DNA from: Microbacterium testaceum StLB037
Lineage (GTDB): Bacteria > Actinomycetota > Actinomycetes > Actinomycetales > Microbacteriaceae
Length of the DNA: 64,000 bases
Assembly (NCBI RefSeq): GCF_000202635.1
Contig: NC_015125.1
Span: 1,178,001-1,242,000 of the forward strand
Direction of reading: 5' to 3'
Shown here piece by piece: positions 42,433 through 50,809 of the stretch. Under the pieces are notes generated by a model. That model was not told where the DNA came from and did no database searches. It was given only the letters and a program-made list of their open reading frames with translations. Every line of letters starts with the position of its first letter. Position 1 is the first letter of the stretch. The position numbers and the translations under genes were made by a program.

Positions 42433-43623
42433 TCAGTAGCTCGGCGCGGCCGGGAGGTTGAAGAACGCCTCGAGGGTCGAGTAGCCGCCGTCGTGGTACG
42501 CCTGGGCGAGCTCGGGGCCGATGTAGCGCAGGTGCCAGGCCTCGGGTTCGTATCCCGAGACGCTCTCCTGCCCGTCGACGTAGCGGATGACGAAGCCGTA
42601 CTCCCAGGCGTGCTCGCGCACCCACGCGCCCTGCGACGAGCCGGCGACGTCGTCGAGCGACCCGCACGAACCGCTGCACGGCACGATGTCGACCGCGAGG
42701 CCGGACTGGTGCTCGCTGAAACCGGCGCGGGCGCTCTCGCGGTCGGCGGCCGCCACCCCGCCCACGGCGACGCGGCCGGCGTAGGTCTCCTGCTGGGTCC
42801 CGTACGAGCGGAACGCACTGAGGTACCCGATCTCACCCGCCCCCGCATCGTCGGCCGCCCGCACGAGCGTGGTGAGGGCCTTCGCCGCCGAGGACCGCAT
42901 CGCGCTCTGCTCGAGCGCGCGGACGCCGTCGGGCATGACGAGGTCGTCGGGGCGCCAGTCGACGGGGTCGTACGGACGCTGCTTGTTGACCACGACCCAC
43001 TGGTGCGTCGGGTCGCTGAGCGACACGCACGGAGCGATCCCGGATGCCACGGCGTCACGGAATGCTGCCCCGCCCCCGGCCGCGGCGATCGCCGCTCCAT
43101 CGTCCTTCGCCGCGAGGGCGGAGGTGAACGCGGGGTTGTCGCACGGGGTCGTGGCGGCCGGAGCCGCGGCGAGGGTCGGGACCGGCAGACCCTCGGCGGG
43201 GACGGCCGGGGGGCCCTGGACCGAGGCCACCGCGTCGGGGCCGGCGGCGTTGGCCGGGCCCGTGGCATCCTGTCCCCCGCCGGACGCGGCGATTCCGATG
43301 GCGATAGCGCACGCGGCGACGACGACGGCCCCCGCGGCGGCGACCGCGAGGCGTCGGCGCAGGAGCAGGGCGCCGAGGGCGGCGCGCGGTGTCTCGCGCA
43401 GGGCGCGACGCGAGGGGGTGCCGAGCTCCCCGCCGGATGCCGGCGGGGTCTCCCGCCGACGGAGCCGGGAGCCCTCGTCGGGCATCGGCTCCTCGAAGGT
43501 GGAACGGCGCCGAGAGGACGCGGGCTCGGGAATCGGAATGGCTGCCGTCGCCCGACGTTCGGCCTCCGCGCGCGCGGCGCGACGGGTCGGAAACGTCGGA
43601 TCGGAGGGACTCATTCCGTCCAT
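42433..43623 (-). CDS. VanY-type D-Ala-D-Ala carboxypeptidase (M15B)
   Basis: The protein (about 396 residues) has a long charged, Arg-rich cytoplasmic tail (some 95 residues), one membrane helix (LAVAAAGAVVVAACAIAIGIAA), a linker and an extracellular M15 peptidase domain. Zinc ligands and active site are visible in SEHQSGLAVDI (His, Asp) and EAWHLRYIG (His). It trims the stem peptide of peptidoglycan. Two starts are possible, ATG at 43623 or 43614; GGGGGA precedes the first. Only nine bases separate it from the convergent LCP gene. Confidence 0.93.
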   Translation of the reverse strand: MDGMSPSDPTFPTRRAARAEAERRATAAIPIPEPASSRRRSTFEEPMPDEGSRLRRRETPPASGGELGTPSRRALRETPRAALGALLLRRRLAVAAAGAVVVAACAIAIGIAASGGGQDATGPANAAGPDAVASVQGPPAVPAEGLPVPTLAAAPAATTPCDNPAFTSALAAKDDGAAIAAAGGGAAFRDAVASGIAPCVSLSDPTHQWVVVNKQRPYDPVDWRPDDLVMPDGVRALEQSAMRSSAAKALTTLVRAADDAGAGEIGYLSAFRSYGTQQETYAGRVAVGGVAAADRESARAGFSEHQSGLAVDIVPCSGSCGSLDDVAGSSQGAWVREHAWEYGFVIRYVDGQESVSGYEPEAWHLRYIGPELAQAYHDGGYSTLEAFFNLPAAPSY

Positions 43624-43749
43624 TGTCCCCCGCACCGTCTCTCGGGTCGACCCGCCGCCCGGCTCGTTCGGCTCATTCCCGGTTGCACCCCGGAGATGCC
43701 GACGGCACGCTGAGGGGAACCGTGTCACGATCCCGGGAAGGGAGCGATC

Positions 43750-45183
43750 ATGCTCGAAGACGAAGATCGCGAGCTCATGCGCGCCGTCAAGCGCTACCTG
43801 CAGCGCGTCGATCGGCTGGCCGCCACCGAAGCCGCCGAGGAGCGCACGCCGCTGGGCATCGCGCTCAGCGATCACCTCGGGGTCGACGCGGCATCCGTCC
43901 CCGTCCTGACCGAGTCCGTGCCCCCGCACCGGCTCGTCGACGCCGATGTCGCGCTCGACGAGCTGACGGCAGAGCGCGGCGGAACCCTCCTGGGCGTCAG
44001 CGGCGGCGAACAACGCCATCACTCGTCGGTCGCCGACCTGATCAGCAACGCCCACACCCGCTTCGCTCCGGGGCCGGTGTCGTACGAGATGAGGGCGACG
44101 GGCCCGCACACCGAGCGCCGCATCGTGGCCTTCGGTGTGCGTCTGCTGTCGTTCGCGGGTCACCCGATCGCGATCGTCCAGCGCGGCGCCTCCCCGCGCC
44201 ATGGCGAGCAGACCGCGCGCCTCGAGATCCTGAGCGCGGACCAGGATGCCGCGACCGAGCTCGTCACCGAGCTCCGGCGCCTGATGGTCGAGAGGAGCGT
44301 CCTCAAGGGACGCGTGCTCTCGTTCGTCCCCACCGAGTACGGGCACGACGCGGGTGCGACGTTCCTGGATCGCCCCGACGTGCCGGCCGACGACATCGTG
44401 CTCGAGGACGGGGTGCTCAAGCGGGTCGTCGAGCACGTCGTCGGGGTCGGCGAGCATCGCGATGCCCTCCGCGCGGCGGGGCAGCACCTCAAGCGCGGCG
44501 TACTCCTCTACGGACCGCCCGGAACCGGCAAGACCCTCACCGTCCGGCACCTCCTGTCGCGCACCCCCGACACGACCGCCGTCGTCCTCACCGGCTCGAG
44601 CATCCGCTTCATCGCCGCGGCGGCGGAGATCGCCCGCACCTTCCCGCCGTCGCTCGTCGTGCTGGAGGACATCGACCTCGTCGCCGCGGACCGGGGCTAC
44701 TCGCCGCAACCGATCCTGTTCGAGGTGCTCGACGCGCTCGACGGGCTGGAAGGCGACGCCGACGTGGCCTTCGTCATGACGACCAACCACGTGCACATCC
44801 TCGAGGAGGCGCTGGCCGCGCGACCGGGTCGCGTCGATCTCGGCGTCGAGATCCCCCTCCCCGGAGCGGACGCGCGGCGACGACTGTTCCGTCGGTACGC
44901 CGCCGACCTCCCTCTCTCGGATCGGGCCCTGGATGCCGCGGCCGACCGCGCCGAGGGCACCACCGGCTCGTTCGCGAAGGAGCTCATCCGCCGCACGGTG
45001 CTGATCGCCGCCGTGCGGGGCGACGGCGCCGGGGTGACCGATACCGACCTCGAGACCGCGCTGGACGACCTGCTGTCGTCGGGAGCGGCGCTCACGCGGC
45101 TCCTCCTCGGGGCACCGGGAGAGGATGCCGCGGCGCCGGGCGATCACGTCCACATTCACCACGGCGCCTCGTACCATCCCTAA
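43750..45183 (+). CDS. AAA-family ATPase
   Basis: The 477-residue protein has an uncharacterised N-terminal half (about 1-230) and a single AAA module: LLYGPPGTGKT (Walker A), SLVVLEDIDLVA (Walker B), MTTNHVHILEEALAARPGRVDLGVEIPLP (sensor and Arg-finger region) and a C-terminal helical lid. It ends with HVHIHHGASYHP, a His-rich tail. Single AAA modules of this kind work as hexameric unfoldases or remodelling machines; the target is not known. AGGGAG precedes the ATG. Confidence 0.88.
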   Translation: MLEDEDRELMRAVKRYLQRVDRLAATEAAEERTPLGIALSDHLGVDAASVPVLTESVPPHRLVDADVALDELTAERGGTLLGVSGGEQRHHSSVADLISNAHTRFAPGPVSYEMRATGPHTERRIVAFGVRLLSFAGHPIAIVQRGASPRHGEQTARLEILSADQDAATELVTELRRLMVERSVLKGRVLSFVPTEYGHDAGATFLDRPDVPADDIVLEDGVLKRVVEHVVGVGEHRDALRAAGQHLKRGVLLYGPPGTGKTLTVRHLLSRTPDTTAVVLTGSSIRFIAAAAEIARTFPPSLVVLEDIDLVAADRGYSPQPILFEVLDALDGLEGDADVAFVMTTNHVHILEEALAARPGRVDLGVEIPLPGADARRRLFRRYAADLPLSDRALDAAADRAEGTTGSFAKELIRRTVLIAAVRGDGAGVTDTDLETALDDLLSSGAALTRLLLGAPGEDAAAPGDHVHIHHGASYHP

Positions 45184-45227
45184 GGGGATCCGCGTACGAA
45201 CTTTGCGGGCATGCGGTTGCCTCACTA

Positions 45228-45243
45228 TCGAATCTGTGTTCGA
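45228..45243. promoter_or_regulatory. Putative LexA (SOS) box
   Basis: TCGAATCTGTGTTCGA is one mismatch from the actinobacterial SOS consensus TCGAAC-N4-GTTCGA and lies eight bases before the ATG of the radical SAM gene. I recall that the M. tuberculosis homologue Rv2578c is among LexA-controlled genes, which agrees. Confidence 0.7.
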
Positions 45244-45251
45244 ATGTGGTG

Positions 45252-47387
45252 ATGAGATGGCAAGGTCAGCAACTCGGCGTCGATGACACCGCGGCGCTCC
45301 CCGGAATGGAGCGGATGGACGGTCTCGTGCGCTCGGTCACGACGCCCGAGTTCGCCGGCATGACCTTCCACGAGGTGCTCTGCAAGAGCGCGCTCAACCG
45401 CGTCCCCGGTGTCTCGGCGATGCCGTTCGACTGGACGGTGAATCCGTATCGGGGCTGCACCCACGCGTGTTCGTATTGCCTGTCCCCCGACACACTGATC
45501 CTTCGAGCCGACGGACGCCACGTCCCCCTGTCGGAACTCCGCGTCGGCGACGAGATCATCGGAACAGAACAAGGACCGACATACCGTCATTACGCCCGCA
45601 CAACGGTCCTGGCGAAGTGGGCGACTCGCAAGCGTGCACACCGCGTGACTCTCGCAGACGGCACCGAGATCGTTGCCAGCGAAGACCACCGCTTCCTGAG
45701 CAATCGAGGCTGGAAGAGCGTGCGGGGGGCGATGAGTGGGCGTGAGCGGCGACCGCACCTGACCCTGATGAACCGGCTCCAGGGTTTCGGCACCGGCCAC
45801 CGCGCTGACTCATCCGGTCCAGGGCCTGACTGGAAGCGCGGTTACCTCACCGGCATGATCCGCGGCGACGGCATGGTGTTCCACAAGAGCTACGACGACG
45901 GCCGTCGGGTCCGACTCGTTCACCGATTCCGACTCGCGCTGGCCGACCGCGAGGCCCTCGACCTCACTCGCGCGTTCCTCGAGGAGATCGACGTGCCGAC
46001 GATGGTCCGACCGTTCGCCGTTCGCCCAGGCCGCAAGCCGATGACGGCGCTGCACACCGCTCGGCGCGACGCCGTCGCGCGCGTGGAAGAGTTCATCACG
46101 GTCCCCCCGGACCGTTCGATGGATTGGCTGGCGGGCTTCCTCGGTGGGATATTCGACGCAGAGGGAGCGCATTCCGGAGGCATCGTTCGAATCTCGAACT
46201 CCAACACGGAGCTTCTTGATCTGACGGAACAGGCGATGCGTGCCTTCCGTTTCGACGCTGTCAGGGAGCCAACGCGGCCCAACGGTGTCGTCTACATTCG
46301 GCTGAGGGGCGGTCACGCGGCGCGAGATCGGTTCTTCAGCGTCGCCCGCCCCGCCATCACTCGCAAGCTCGATCTGATCGGCCGAGCCGTCAAGACCAGC
46401 TCAGACCTGCGTGTCATCTCGATAGACGACCTCGGGCATGAGATCGACATGATCGATATCACCACCGGTACCGGTGACTTCATCGCCAACGGCGTCGTCA
46501 GTCACAACTGCTTCGCCCGGAAAACCCACGAGTATCTCGACCTCGACTACGGTGCCGACTTCGACTCGCAGATCGTCGTCAAAGTCAACGTCGCAGAGGT
46601 ACTCCGGACGGAGCTCCAGCGCGGGTCGTGGTCCCGCGAGCCGGTCATGCTCGGCACGAACACCGACCCGTATCAACGCGCGGAGGGGCGCTATCGATTG
46701 ATGCCCGAGATCATCGGAGCGCTGACCGAGAACCGCACCCCGTTCTCGATCCTCACCAAGGGCACGCTGCTGCGGCGCGACCTTCCCCTGCTCACGGACG
46801 CCGCCCGAGAGGTGAAGGTGTCCCTCGCGATGTCGATCGCCGTCTTCGACGACGCCCTGCAGCACTCGATCGAGCCGGGAACCCCCAGCGCCGAGGCACG
46901 GCTCGAGACGGTTCGGGCGGCGACGGCGGCGGGTTTCCGCGTGACGGTGTTCCTGATGCCGATCATGCCGCACCTCACCGATTCGGTCGCCGCTCTCGAC
47001 GACGCCCTCGCCCGGATCCGCGCGGCCGGAGCGGCACGCGTGGTCTACGGGGCGCTGCACCTTCGCCCCGGGGCCAAGCAGTGGTTCCTGCAGTGGCTCG
47101 AGCGAGAGCACCCGCACCTCGTGTCGTCGTATCGGGGGCTGTACCCCGGCGTCTCCGTCTCGGCCCCCAAGGCCTACCGCACGTGGCTCGGCAAGCGCAT
47201 GCGTCCGCTCCTGCGGATGCACCGTCTCGACGGGTGGGACGAGGACGACCACCCCCGCGGGCGCCCGCAGCCCGGCCTGGCCGCGCGGACGCCGCCGGTG
47301 AGCAGCCTCGGCCCGTTGCGCAGCACCGGGGTCCCGGCATCCGTGAGGCCTCGGGTCGCCCCCGCGAGCGAGCCGACCCTCTTCTGA
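45252..47387 (+). CDS. Rv2578c-family radical SAM protein with intein
   Basis: The precursor is 711 residues; removing the intein (residues 76-419) leaves a 367-residue radical SAM enzyme. The spliced protein reads [21 protein letters not shown], giving the CX3CX2C iron-sulfur motif, then [30 protein letters not shown] and a C-terminal [14 protein letters not shown]. The family (Rv2578c of M. tuberculosis) is conserved in actinobacteria and its reaction is unknown to me. The ATG at 45252 starts MRWQGQQLG as in homologues, and an SOS box lies just upstream. Without splicing, the third cluster cysteine is separated from the other two and the enzyme should be inactive. Confidence 0.96.
   Translation: [711 protein letters not shown]
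45477..46508 (+). mobile_element. Intein with LAGLIDADG homing endonuclease
   Basis: The 344-residue intein begins at Cys1 ([13 protein letters not shown], block A) and ends VVSHN before Cys+1. Block B is [15 protein letters not shown] with its His, block F is [17 protein letters not shown], and the penultimate His and terminal Asn are intact, so splicing should work. Two endonuclease motifs are complete: LTGMIRGDG and [13 protein letters not shown], both with their acidic residue. The segment looks less GC-rich than the exteins, as expected for a mobile element. The +1 Cys is the third ligand of the host iron-sulfur motif. Confidence 0.96.
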
Positions 47388-47393
47388 ACGCGA

Positions 47394-47423
47394 GAACCCC
47401 CGCCGCGGCTGCGACGGGGGTTC
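47394..47423. terminator. Bidirectional terminator hairpin
   Basis: GAACCCCCGCCG (47394-47405) pairs with CGACGGGGGTTC (47412-47423) with one mismatch around a six-base loop. It lies between the convergent radical SAM and helicase genes. No T tract is present on either side. Confidence 0.7.
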
Positions 47424-47441
47424 CGGGATCCGCGGAGCGGA

Positions 47442-49682
47442 TTACGACGTGACGTCGGCCAGCTGACGACCCGAGATCTCTTCGATCAGGTCATCCCCGA
47501 GCTGGGCCGACTCGAACGGAGCGTCGATCTCGGCACGGTCGAGCAGCTCGGTCATGCGGCGCTGACGCTGCCGCGTGATCAAGGTCACGACGGTGCCGCT
47601 GCGGCCGGCGCGGCCGGTGCGACCCGACCGGTGCAGGTACGTCTTGTACTCGTCGGGGGCGTCGGCCTGGATGACCAGGTCGATGTCGTCGACGTGGATG
47701 CCACGGGCGGCGACGTCGGTGGCCACGAGCACGTTCACGCGGCCCGAGGTCAACTTCTCGAGGTTGCGCGTGCGCTTCTGCTGGTTGAGGTCGCCGTGGA
47801 GGGCGACCGCCGCGATGCCGGCTTCGTCGAACTGCTCGGCGAGCATCTCGGCGTACGCGCGGGTCCGCGCGAAGACGAGGGTCTTGCCGTCGCGGTCGAC
47901 GAGCGAGTCGAGGATCTGCGCCTTGTCGCGGTGCTCGATGACGAGGACGCGGTGCTCGATGGTGCCCGAGTCCTGGTCTTCGCCGGCGACCTCGTAGACG
48001 GCCGGCTCGACGAGGAACTCGTCGACGAGGGCCGCGACCTCGCGGTCGAGGGTGGCCGAGAAGAGGAGCTTCTGGCTGCCGTCCGCGGTCGCGCGCAGGA
48101 TGCGCTGCACCGGCTCGAGGAAGCCGAGCTCGCACATGTGATCGCCCTCATCGAGAACGGTCACCTGCACCTGGGAGAGGTCGAGCTTGCCCTGCTTGAG
48201 GAGGTCCTCGATACGGCCGGGCGTGCCGATGATGATGTCGACGCCCTTCTTCAGCGCACCCACCTGGCGCGCCTGGGGCACGCCGCCGTAGATCTGGGTG
48301 GTGAACAGGCCGACGCTGCGCGCGATGGGCTGCACGGTGCGGTCGATCTGCAGGGCGAGCTCGCGCGTGGGCGCCAGGATGAGCGCCTTGGGGGCGCGTC
48401 CGAACTCACGGCGCTGGCCCGCCTGCGCGCGCAGGATGCGCTCGACGAGAGGGGCACCGAAGGCGATGGTCTTGCCCGAGCCGGTGCGGCCGCGGGCGAG
48501 GACGTCGCGTCCCTCGAGGATCGGCTTCACCGTCGCCGCCTGGATGGGGAAGGGGCTCGCCGCACCGAGAGCGGCGAGGGCGCGCACGATGTTGTCGCCG
48601 AGGCCGAGCTCGCCGAATCCGGCGCCCGTCTCGGTCGCGGCGTCGACGGCCTGAGCCTGCAGACGCTCGTGGACGACGTCGACGCGCTGCTCGTGCTCGG
48701 CGGAGCGCTTCGGGGTGGCGTTCCAATCACTCCGGCTGGGGCCGTCGGTGCGGCGGGGACGGTCGTCGAACGAGCGGGCCGGGCGGTCGCTGCGGTCGAA
48801 CGAACGCGCAGGACGGTCGCCGAAGTCGCGACGGGGACGGTCGTCGAACGAGCGCGCGGGACGCTCGCCGGCATCGCGACGGGGACGCTCATCACGATCG
48901 AACGAACGGGCCGGGCGGTCGCTGCGGTCGAAGGAACGCGCGGGACGGTCGCTGCGGTCGAAGGAACGCGCGGGACGGTCGTCACGACGGGGGCGGTCGT
49001 CGAACGAGCGCGCCGGACGGTCGCTGTGATCGAACGAACGAGCCGGGCGCTCGCCGGCGTCACGACGGGGACGCTCGTCACGGTCGAACGAGCGCGCCGG
49101 ACGGTCGCCCGCGTCACGACGGGGACGCTCGTCACGGTCGAACGAACGAGCGGGACGGTCGTTGCGGTCGAACGAACGCGCCGGACGGTCGCTCCGGTCG
49201 AAGGAACGAGCCGGGCGGTCGCTGCGGTCGAACGAACGCGCCGGGCGGTCGCCCGCGTCACGACGGGGACGCTCGTCACGGTCGAACGAACGTGCGGGAC
49301 GGTCGTTGCGGTCGAACGAACGCGCCGGACGGTCGCCGAAGTCGCGACGGGGACGGTCGTCGAACGAACGCGCGGGACGCTCGTCGCGGCGCCCGGCCGT
49401 GGCATCCCGATCCGAACGGCCGAAACGGTCGTCGCGCGCCGAGGTGCGGATGTCGCGGGCCTCGGTGCGGCCGGCGCGGTCGGCCGCGTTCCAGCGGCCC
49501 TTCGCGGGCGCGGCCTCGGTCTCGGCGCGGTAGCCGCGGTGGCCGGGGCTCTTGCTGCCGGGCTTGGCCGGGCCCTCGGTACCGGGGCGGCGCTTGCGGT
49601 CCTGGAACGAGGTCTGCGCGGCGTAGCGCGGCTCGAAGTTCTTGGCGGGTCGGCCGCCGGCGGGCTTCTTGTTCTTGGGCAT
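47442..49682 (-). CDS. DEAD-box-type RNA helicase with long RGG-like tail
   Basis: The 746-residue protein has a disordered N-terminal half (about 1-340) and a DEAD-box core (about 350-710): SPFPIQAATVKPILEGRDVLARGRTGSGKT, APTRELALQ, GTPGRIEDLL, VLDEGDHMCELGF, FSATLD, ARGIHVDDIDLVI and HRSGRTGRAGRSG. Motif II reads DEGD instead of DEAD. The N-terminal half contains 16 copies of RPARSFD. Such Arg-rich tails bind RNA and can drive condensate formation. It should remodel RNA or ribosomes, perhaps in the cold. The ATG at 49682 has AAGGA seven bases upstream. Confidence 0.94.
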   Translation of the reverse strand: MPKNKKPAGGRPAKNFEPRYAAQTSFQDRKRRPGTEGPAKPGSKSPGHRGYRAETEAAPAKGRWNAADRAGRTEARDIRTSARDDRFGRSDRDATAGRRDERPARSFDDRPRRDFGDRPARSFDRNDRPARSFDRDERPRRDAGDRPARSFDRSDRPARSFDRSDRPARSFDRNDRPARSFDRDERPRRDAGDRPARSFDRDERPRRDAGERPARSFDHSDRPARSFDDRPRRDDRPARSFDRSDRPARSFDRSDRPARSFDRDERPRRDAGERPARSFDDRPRRDFGDRPARSFDRSDRPARSFDDRPRRTDGPSRSDWNATPKRSAEHEQRVDVVHERLQAQAVDAATETGAGFGELGLGDNIVRALAALGAASPFPIQAATVKPILEGRDVLARGRTGSGKTIAFGAPLVERILRAQAGQRREFGRAPKALILAPTRELALQIDRTVQPIARSVGLFTTQIYGGVPQARQVGALKKGVDIIIGTPGRIEDLLKQGKLDLSQVQVTVLDEGDHMCELGFLEPVQRILRATADGSQKLLFSATLDREVAALVDEFLVEPAVYEVAGEDQDSGTIEHRVLVIEHRDKAQILDSLVDRDGKTLVFARTRAYAEMLAEQFDEAGIAAVALHGDLNQQKRTRNLEKLTSGRVNVLVATDVAARGIHVDDIDLVIQADAPDEYKTYLHRSGRTGRAGRSGTVVTLITRQRQRRMTELLDRAEIDAPFESAQLGDDLIEEISGRQLADVTS
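48757..49385 (-). repeat. Tandem coding repeats (RPARSFD units)
   Basis: Units of 24-27 bp encode variations of DRPARSFDR, with interspersed DERPRRDAG and DDRPRRDFG spacers. Sixteen RPARSFD heptapeptides are seen. The units keep the frame, so copy number can vary by recombination. The repeats produce long spurious open frames on the other strand. Confidence 0.92.
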
Positions 49683-49721
49683 GACGATGTCCTTCTGGGT
49701 TCTGTTTCGCGCGAGACAGCA

Positions 49722-49738
49722 GCACCGCACGGCGGTGC
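49722..49738 (-). other. Hairpin in helicase mRNA leader
   Basis: GCACCG (49722-49727) and CGGTGC (49733-49738) form a perfect six-bp stem with a five-base loop, 40 bases before the helicase ATG on its own strand. A possible -10 (GATAGT near 49750) would place this hairpin at the very 5' end of the mRNA, where it could stabilise the transcript. Confidence 0.45.
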
Positions 49739-49913
49739 AAAACCCGGACTATCGTCGGCCGGGGGCCATTCACTGATGATGGTCGAGGCCGCGATCGCGT
49801 CCTGTCCATCGGCCCCTTGGACTCACAAACCCATCCGCGCATCACACGCGGTGTCCAGAGCCGACCGCCCCACGCTACAGGTCGCGCCTGGGAATGGCAT
49901 CCACGTCCCACGC

Positions 49914-49989
49914 GACGAGAACAGGGGATGCCACCGAAACAGGCCAAATCGGCACCTGTCTCCCTGTTCTCGTCGCGGCCCCTGTTCTG
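49914..49989. repeat. Dispersed GAGAACAGG palindromic element, copy 2
   Basis: It begins GACGAGAACAGGGGATGCCA and ends with CCCCTGTTCTGGTGGC, with the same inner AACAGG and CCTGTTCTC words as the copy at 24301. The gap 49683-50185 (503 bases) between helicase and the next gene holds this copy, copy 3 and the helicase leader; no gene is seen in it. Confidence 0.78.
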
Positions 49990-50060
49990 GTGGCAGCCCC
50001 GGTCTCAGACGATCCCGAGGCCCGCGGCACTCCCCGCGTCCCGACGCGAGCGCCGCGCCC

Positions 50061-50140
50061 GACGAGAACAGGGGATGCCACGGAAACAGGCCGTATCGGC
50101 ACCAAACAGCCTGTTCTCACGACATCCCCTGTTCTCGTGG
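50061..50140. repeat. Dispersed GAGAACAGG palindromic element, copy 3
   Basis: Copy 3 starts with the same 20 bases as copy 2 and ends with CATCCCCTGTTCTCGTGG. The left arm pairs with the right arm over more than 15 bases. It lies 45 bases before the ATG of the next gene. Confidence 0.8.
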
Positions 50141-50185
50141 CGAGCGGACGGCGGGATACACGCGCTCCTCGACGAAAATGGACGC

Positions 50186-50809
50186 ATGGCAGACACCGAC
50201 GCCCACCCCATCACGGTGGCGATCGAGCGGCGCATCGACCCGACGCGCACCGCCGAAGCGACCTCCTGGATGCAGGCCGGCACCGACCTCGCGACCGCTT
50301 TCCCGGGCTTCCTCGGCTCGGGCTGGGTGCGCGCGGGTGAAGAGAGCGACCTCTGGTACATGCTGTACCGCTTCCGCGACATCACCACGCTCGAGGGGTG
50401 GGAGACCTCGTCGCAGCGCCAGTGGTGGCTCGACTCGGGCCGCCCGTTCGCGCGCGAGGAGCGCGTCGAGCGCCGCACCGGCATCGAGGGCTGGTTCGAC
50501 GCCTCGTTCGGCTCGGTGCTGGAGCCTACGGATGCCACGACCTCGCCCGTGCAGCAACCCGTACCGCCCGCGCCGCCCCGGTGGAAGCAGGCGGTCACCA
50601 TCTGGGTCGGATTCTTCCCCACCAACCTCCTCGCATCGTGGCTTCTGGGCTTCATCCCGGGGTTCACCGAGATCCCCCTCGTCGTGCGCGTGCTCGCGAC
50701 CACCCTCATGCTCACCCCCGTGATGACCTACGCGGTCCTCCCCTGGGTCACCCGCCTGCTGCGCCCGTGGCTGCAGCGCCCACCCCGCTTACGAAAGGCC
50801 TCGTCATGA
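50186..50809 (+). CDS. ABM-domain membrane protein
   Basis: The 207-residue protein has an N-terminal dimeric alpha-beta barrel like antibiotic biosynthesis monooxygenases (TVAIERRIDPTRTAEATSWMQAGTDLATAFPGFLGSGWVRAG, then SDLWYMLYRFRDITTLEGWETSSQRQWWLD) and a C-terminal pair of membrane helices (AVTIWVGFFPTNLLASWLLGF and VLATTLMLTPVMTYAVLPW). This combination is seen in small bacterial proteins of unknown role. No ribosome-binding site is evident before the ATG. Its stop overlaps the epimerase start by ATGA. Confidence 0.85.
   Translation: MADTDAHPITVAIERRIDPTRTAEATSWMQAGTDLATAFPGFLGSGWVRAGEESDLWYMLYRFRDITTLEGWETSSQRQWWLDSGRPFAREERVERRTGIEGWFDASFGSVLEPTDATTSPVQQPVPPAPPRWKQAVTIWVGFFPTNLLASWLLGFIPGFTEIPLVVRVLATTLMLTPVMTYAVLPWVTRLLRPWLQRPPRLRKASS

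Noticed and set aside
45252..47387. Two separate genes for the radical SAM protein, split by unrelated DNA
   Set aside because: The reading frame is continuous, and the insert has intein blocks A, B and F with Cys1, terminal His-Asn and Cys+1.
48757..49385. Regular repeats considered as a possible CRISPR array
   Set aside because: Units are adjacent coding repeats in frame with the helicase, without unique spacers and without cas genes.
47631..50723. A 1030-residue open frame with repeated Val-Glu-Arg-Thr-like units
   Set aside because: It is antisense to the RNA helicase; the repetition is the shadow of the RPARSFD coding repeats.
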